A stretch of 64,000 nucleotides of DNA. Origin: Ecdyonurus torrentis (taxonomy: Eukaryota > Arthropoda > Insecta > Ephemeroptera > Heptageniidae). The stretch covers positions 35,606,805 to 35,670,804 of the forward strand of contig OX439131.1 of the NCBI GenBank assembly GCA_949318235.1. Direction: 5' to 3'. Shown here piece after piece: positions 55,501 through 64,000 of this stretch. The translations under genes were made by a program, and so were the position numbers. The first letter of the stretch is position 1; each line of letters begins with the position of its first letter. The notes beneath the pieces are model-generated. The model saw only the letters and a program-made list of their open reading frames with translations. It had not been told where the DNA came from and made no database searches.

Positions 55501-57438
55501 CATAGGCCTATATGCTGTATTTGTGTATAAAAAAAAAATCAGGATTATAATTAGGATAAGTCACAACAATACAAAATAAATATAAGGCTAAATATAAATT
55601 CTACAGCTTTTTATTTGTATTATTGAAAAATGAGTGACACAATTTGATTTTTAGAAATTTGCAGAATACATATAGGGCTAATGTTATATATTACTACTCT
55701 ACTTAACTTTTAATTTCTAATTAATTTGTAAAGAAATTTCAGCCAAATCTATATAATAGAATATAACAGTAAATTCTCGATTTTGTTCAGTTCAATGGAG
55801 CTTATTAGTATAATGTGTGGGGAAAGCTAAGGATCCCCTAATTTAACATTACAATTATGGGAAGAAACTTTTTTTTTTTTAATATTTTATTATTATTATT
55901 TATTATTTTTTTTTTTTTGCGGTTAGAAAACTCTGAGAAAACTACTGCAACAATTCCAGAGATATTTAAATGAGGAATTTTAAACTTGTAATTTCACAAA
56001 ATCGAGAGTTTACTGTACTTTCCAACATTAAAACATAGGTATAATATTCTTAAAATATTATATACTTTTGGTACTTGAATAATAAAAGATTAAAAAAAAA
56101 AAATAGTAAAAAAAAAAAAATAATAATAATAACATAATATAGAATAACATAAAATATTATATTTATATAACTATTATATAGCATAATTCATACCATAGTT
56201 TAATTATTTTTTTAATAAATCTGAATATGTGACAAAGTTAAATAATTGCCCACTATGCTACCTTACACACAAAATGCTCCAAATTGAGATCAAAGTAAAT
56301 TGTCTTACGGGTCTATATTTGAAATATAGGCTAAACATGAAAATTCACATCCATTCTGAGTCCACCTGGGAACATAATTTTTTTCATTTTCTCTATGCTA
56401 TATATCTGCATACATCAATATACAAATAAAGTCATGCACTTTATGTAAAGTATAAAGTACAATATATATTTTTTTTAATTGTAATTATAAAAACTCCTCC
56501 AGAAGACAGATAAACCAGGTACAAATAGAATGTTATATCATATCATTATTTGTAGTAAATTAGAAAAATGTGACAATATATTTGTCAAAATTACTAATAA
56601 CAATATGAGGTCACTTTTATGACAATAGCTTATCAGCTCTTTAGGCCATCTTTGACTGACTAGACTTAATCAAGGCCATGAAAGAGAATATAAATTGAGG
56701 AGAAGTATCTTAACATAGCAGCCTTAATTAATATAAATTAGATTAAAACAGTACACAAATTACAATTCACACACTCGCAGAAACATATATACCATAAACC
56801 ATAATAGAAATCTCATAACTACGGAAGTAGATTTTGGCCATTGCATATCAACATTTGTATTTCACTTTTTACAAACCCAATAATTAATACTGGTAAGTAT
56901 TTATTACACTATATAGGAAAATATCATTACGGGAACACATTAAATATGAGTTATACTTATTAATATAATAAAGGTGCTAATCAATACAAGATCAAATATA
57001 TTTTGTTGTTGCAACACAACTGATTGTGATACACATATAAAAAAAATGTCACATGATAAGAAGCTAATAAAAATCAAATAAGAGTCACTTAGACATTGCC
57101 GCAAATTGTGCTACACATTCACGCACATGTGACTCATGTCCTATGCATGAAAGCATAGCGTAGTAATATAATTATCCTATATATAATATTATCAACCAAA
57201 AAATCAAATAAATTAAGAAAAAAAGTACACCACTAAAGTGATTTTATGATGGAGTTGATTATGATACTAATGTTTAAAAAATTACTAGCAGGATTATTTA
57301 ATGGAGTATAGAGTGTACACAGGACCATGATAAGATATTTTACCATTTAAATCCAGTGAGTGTTTTTCTTACAAGAATAACATTGCAAATTTAGCGAGAG
57401 TTTTTGAATGGTACAAATTCTTAAATCCTAGTCGTGTG
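55501..57438. other. AT-rich intergenic sequence
   Basis: No exon or well-defined repeat recognised. The direct words GAGTGTACACAGGACC and CATAACACAGGACCGC with GTTTTTCTTACAAGAATAAC (about 57309-57385) are repeated at 57605-57680, flanking the next MITE. Confidence 0.4.
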
Positions 57439-57562
57439 TACAGCTCTGGCCAAAAGTTTCCGAACGGGGCAGCGGCGGCCGCTGCGTTTTTTCATAAAGA
57501 TAACATTGTGTGGTTGCGGGTTGCCTATGCAAATCGTTCGGGAACTTTTGGCCAAAGCTGTA
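57439..57562. mobile_element. MITE, family TACAGCTCTGGCCAAAAG (copy 2)
   Basis: 124 bp with inverted ends TACAGCTCTGGCCAAAAGTT and AACTTTTGGCCAAAGCTGTA, bounded by TA. The centre is GC-rich (GGCAGCGGCGGCCGC). Confidence 0.82.
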
Positions 57563-58245
57563 CATGATAACGAAATAGGTGAAGTTAATGATATGGGATA
57601 ATAACATAACACAGGACCGCGATAATATATTTTACCATTTAAATCCAGGGCGTGTTTTTCTCATAAGAATAACATTGCAAATTTAGTGTGAGTTTTTTAC
57701 TGGTAAAAATATAATATCGCAGATCGCAGTTCAAACATAATACACAATACAGTAATTATTATATAATAGTTCTGAGATCTGGTATGCCCACAGCAGGTTA
57801 ATGTTGACAACCTCTTGCCAATACCTGTTCAGTCATACTGCCTGTACCATGCCAGGGGGTCAGGAGAGAGGCCATAGCTTCCTTGAGGGGGGGGGGGGGG
57901 ATAAAGGGGCACCCCTTTTCTAGACTTAGAGGCACGCTTTTTCAAAATACATTACAATTTTTTAATGCTTTTGCAAGTAAATTAAGTAATAAGTGTAATA
58001 ACTAACTTCTAGTTCTTTGGGTATGAAAAAGTACAGTAAGGATATAACCTTATCCTTCTGGTTTACATTATGAAAAGAAGATTATAGCGTGAAGAAATTA
58101 CGCCATATTTAGAACTAATAATATTTCAATTATTTTATGACAAAGAAAAAAATATATACTGTATCATGTCAATATTTTAATATTATACTGGTATGTGATT
58201 TGTTTCGTCCTTATGAATTCTTCAAATTTTGTTTAATCACAAGTA
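57563..58245. other. Region downstream of the sialyltransferase gene
   Basis: Unrecognised AT-rich sequence with a poly-G tract at 57888-57900. It should include the sialyltransferase 3' UTR. Confidence 0.4.
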
Positions 58246-61610
<3,365 letters not shown>

Positions 61611-61756
61611 CTGAATAAAATAAATTAATTAATTCAAATAGGGGAACAAAAAAGAAAGAAAGAAAGAAATAATATCTATAATATAATATGATATTATACT
61701 ATGATATTATATCTATAATAGGCCTATAATATATAATAGGCCTATATATCTATAAT

Positions 61757-61999
61757 ATGTATATTAAGGAAAATAAACCATCGCGGTTAGGTATGATAAA
61801 TTGAAAGAAAAGGATAGGAGAAAACCAGCAAGGGCCTTACCATAGTGAAGAGAGTCCCATAGTTCGGTGAAAATCTTGCTAGCACAGATATAAAATAACT
61901 AACACATTGGAAATATTTCGGCAATCGACTCCAAGAGAGATATGGAGCGTGTTATGCCTTCATCAGTTCTTACAGACTCAGAGAGAAACTATGAATGAT
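61757..61999 (-). repeat. Penelope pseudo-LTR with hammerhead-like core
   Basis: In complement, it reads CTGATGA (61966-61960), then an A, a stem GGCA...TGCC (61958-61955 with 61923-61920) enclosing a CTCCA...TGGAG hairpin, then GAAA (61919-61916). This is the layout of hammerhead stem II between its two conserved boxes. Penelope terminal repeats are known to carry hammerhead ribozymes. The extra A and the lack of a certain stem III and cleavage site make this tentative. Confidence 0.5.
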
Positions 62000-62064
62000 G
62001 GCTCTGCTGGTGTTACTTTGTGGTATATGTAGATGTGGTGAGGGTGGGGGAAGTTTGGTAGGAT

Positions 62065-64000
62065 ATGATGAGCAAGGATAATAATAAGGGAGGGAGGGAA
62101 CAGAGGAGTCAATACACTCCAACAGAAGAAGAAATCTCAGTCTTATCTCTCGGTCTTTCTTTCACACCAACTCCTAAATTTGACCACTTCTCACTTTGCA
62201 AAGATGTAGAATCATTCATCCGTAATTTAAAATGGAGGCAATTTATGGCCCACCCCGAACAGTTCCCAGAAACTGAACAGTACAGACTCAGATTTCTTCT
62301 TCCTGATGCAAACAATAAAGACAACATACGCGACTTTCTCCTAAAATTTAAACCACCATCCAGCACGGCCGACCAGCGACTCCCACCCAACCACCCACTT
62401 GAACGTTATGCAGAATGCTTACGGCATTTTGCGGCAAATAAAAACTTTCCTAATTTCCTCGAAACCACATCCAATCTCACTGACAAACAAAAGGCTGCAC
62501 TTAAATCACTACAAAATAACAACGACGTTATCATCCTCCCCCCCGACAAAGGTTCCACAACAGTAATCATGGACAAAGATGCCTACATCGCGGAGGCACA
62601 CAAACAACTTTCCGACACCAACACATACACTAAACTCGACGCTGACCCCACAGAAAAACACAACAAAGAAATCCAGTCATTCTTACTTGCTAATGCCCCC
62701 AGGGAGGGATTCAACCAAAGGGAAATAACATTACTGACACCCTCCGATCCCCGTACCTCTAGATTCTACCTCCTCCCAAAAATCCATAAAGAAGGCAACC
62801 CGGGACGCCCCATAATCTCAAGTTACGGCTCTCCCACTGAACGCATTTCAGCTCTAGTAGATCACTACCTTCAACCTATGATTAAATCACTTCCCGCCTA
62901 CATCAAAGACACAAACCACTTTCTAGAAGTAATAAAAAATAAAATACCACAACCATTCCCATCAGACTGGCTCCTTGTGACCATTGACGTTACATCACTA
63001 TACACCAACATCAATCACACCATGGGTCTTGAAGCCATCGAACACTATCTGAAGTCACGCCCACAACCACATATCCCAACCACTCACTTTCTGATGACGC
63101 TTGCACAGTTTATATTAAATAAAAATAATTTCCACTTTATGAATCAACACTATGAGCAGAAACGTGGTACGGCCATGGGCACAAGAATGGCCCCATCATA
63201 CGCAAACCTTACCATGGGCCTGCTCGAGTCAAGATTCATAGAGAAGCAACAATTCAAACCACACCTTTGGGTTAGATTCATTGACAACATTTTTATGGTG
63301 TGGCCACATGGTCATTCGCGGCTTCAAATTTTCCTACAAGAACTAAATAAGTTCTCGGCTCTCAAATTCACACACTCGACATCAGAAAGTGAAGCCATAT
63401 TCTTGGACGTAGAAATTAAAATCTTACAAGGCAAACTCAACACAAGCATATACCTAAAACCCACCAACCACATGCAATACCTACATTACACCAGTTGTCA
63501 CCCTCCCCGCACCATCCGTTCCATCCCATACAGTCTAGCCTGTAGAGGAAACCGTATTCCAAACAACACAGACTCCACCACTGCCTATCTCAACACCATC
63601 AAGAAAGCATTTATTAATAGAGGTTACCCACAATCACTAGTTCACAAACAAATTAAAAGAGCTGCACACAACACCAATCCGAAACCCAAACCCCCTCCCT
63701 CTCTCCCTTTTGTCACAACCTACATCCCAGGGGTGGATAGAGAAGCCAGGCTAATGTTATCAATGGCACACCCCATCCTTGCTTCCGCAGCAGAGACGTC
63801 CCAACTTTTACCCAAAATTCCCACTGTTGCCCTCCGTCAAGCACCAAACATCCGAGCACTCTTATCCCATACAGATCCCACACCAAAACCAAAACCTCCC
63901 CGCAGTGGCTCATTTCCATGTAAACACAGCCAAACGACAACAAAACGAGGAAGACAGTGTGACACTTGCAACATTCACCCTCCATGCACGACATTCACCA
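62065..64000 (+). CDS. Penelope-like reverse transcriptase (3' truncated by window)
   Basis: Open for 645 codons from ATG 62065 (in-frame stop just before, at 62059) to the window edge with no stop. PLE-type landmarks: LPPDKGSTTVIMD (D161), FYLLPKIHKEGNPGRPIIS (from 234), motif A TIDVTSLYTNI (catalytic Asp 308), motif B GTAMGTRMAPSYANL (from 368), and motif C RFIDNIFMVW (Asp 407, Asn 408). The family normally has two Asp in motif C, so the second is changed here to Asn (codon AAC). Near the end a Cys-rich stretch, FPCKHSQ then CDTCNIHPPC, resembles the linker before the GIY-YIG endonuclease, which would lie beyond the window. The long clean frame, GC content and codon use unlike the host suggest a recent insertion. 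Confidence 0.9.
   Translation, partial: MMSKDNNKGGREQRSQYTPTEEEISVLSLGLSFTPTPKFDHFSLCKDVESFIRNLKWRQFMAHPEQFPETEQYRLRFLLPDANNKDNIRDFLLKFKPPSSTADQRLPPNHPLERYAECLRHFAANKNFPNFLETTSNLTDKQKAALKSLQNNNDVIILPPDKGSTTVIMDKDAYIAEAHKQLSDTNTYTKLDADPTEKHNKEIQSFLLANAPREGFNQREITLLTPSDPRTSRFYLLPKIHKEGNPGRPIISSYGSPTERISALVDHYLQPMIKSLPAYIKDTNHFLEVIKNKIPQPFPSDWLLVTIDVTSLYTNINHTMGLEAIEHYLKSRPQPHIPTTHFLMTLAQFILNKNNFHFMNQHYEQKRGTAMGTRMAPSYANLTMGLLESRFIEKQQFKPHLWVRFIDNIFMVWPHGHSRLQIFLQELNKFSALKFTHSTSESEAIFLDVEIKILQGKLNTSIYLKPTNHMQYLHYTSCHPPRTIRSIPYSLACRGNRIPNNTDSTTAYLNTIKKAFINRGYPQSLVHKQIKRAAHNTNPKPKPPPSLPFVTTYIPGVDREARLMLSMAHPILASAAETSQLLPKIPTVALRQAPNIRALLSHTDPTPKPKPPRSGSFPCKHSQTTTKRGRQCDTCNIHPPCTTFT

Larger units (their letters stand above)
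61757..64000 (+). mobile_element. Penelope-like retroelement (continues past window end)
   Basis: Begins with a 243-bp unit (61757-61999) identical in extent to the solo copy at 19986-20228, then an uninterrupted reverse transcriptase frame from 62065. The hammerhead-like core in the repeat reads on the minus strand, opposite to the ORF. This suggests the 5' repeat is inverted, an arrangement known for Penelope elements. The 3' end is outside the window. It lies between the sialyltransferase exon at 61610 and the missing upstream exons. Confidence 0.85.

Noticed and set aside
62109..62390. Minus-strand frames within the Penelope element (also 63713-63994)
   Set aside because: Antisense shadows of a long, clearly recognisable reverse transcriptase frame on +.

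Overview
This is a 64 kb stretch of an animal nuclear genome. It is strongly AT-rich, with multi-exon genes, GT-AG introns as short as about 60 bp, homopolymers up to tens of bases, long (AT)n, (GATA)n and (GA)n microsatellites and dense transposon debris. Protein content points to an invertebrate metazoan. Dishevelled keeps the vertebrate-like C-terminus lost in Drosophila, and a 7-dehydrocholesterol reductase gene argues against a typical insect. The exact phylum cannot be read from the sequence.

Layout, left to right. (1) 2.2-5.9 kb and 9.8-12.1 kb, + strand: two secreted C-type lectin genes with identical intron phases, a diverged tandem pair. The first keeps the mannose-type EPN and WND motifs. 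The second has lost them and the inner disulfide. (2) 15.7-24.7 kb, + strand: a complete 14-exon Dishevelled gene (723 aa; DIX, PDZ, DEP), with a candidate alternative 3' end at 27.7-28.0 kb that would replace the conserved C-terminus. (3) 31.7-34.1 kb, - strand: a six-exon DHCR7-like sterol reductase (440 aa). (4) 39.1-39.7 kb, - strand: RAMAC, the RNA cap methyltransferase activator (119 aa). (5) 47.1-48.6 kb, - strand: ARPC4, Arp2/3 complex subunit 4 (168 aa). (6) 58.2-61.6 kb, - strand: the catalytic part of an ST6Gal-type sialyltransferase whose 5' exons lie beyond the window. (7) 61.8-64.0 kb, + strand: a Penelope-like retroelement with a long open reverse transcriptase frame running off the end, probably inside the sialyltransferase intron.

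The genes act in unrelated processes (lectin recognition, Wnt signalling, sterol synthesis, mRNA capping, actin nucleation, glycan sialylation). There is no sign of an operon or of one encoded system.

The most distinctive feature of the window is its repeat ecology. More than 25 foldback (inverted-repeat) elements fall into several recurrent families. These include TTAA-bounded MITEs, a TTAA-bounded head-to-head dimer of about 800 bp, a hAT-type element with a perfect 8-bp target duplication, an element inserted into a MITE whose uninterrupted relative lies 40 kb away, a LINE tail inserted into another MITE with a target duplication, and a solo Penelope terminal repeat whose 243-bp length matches the unit in the large Penelope copy.
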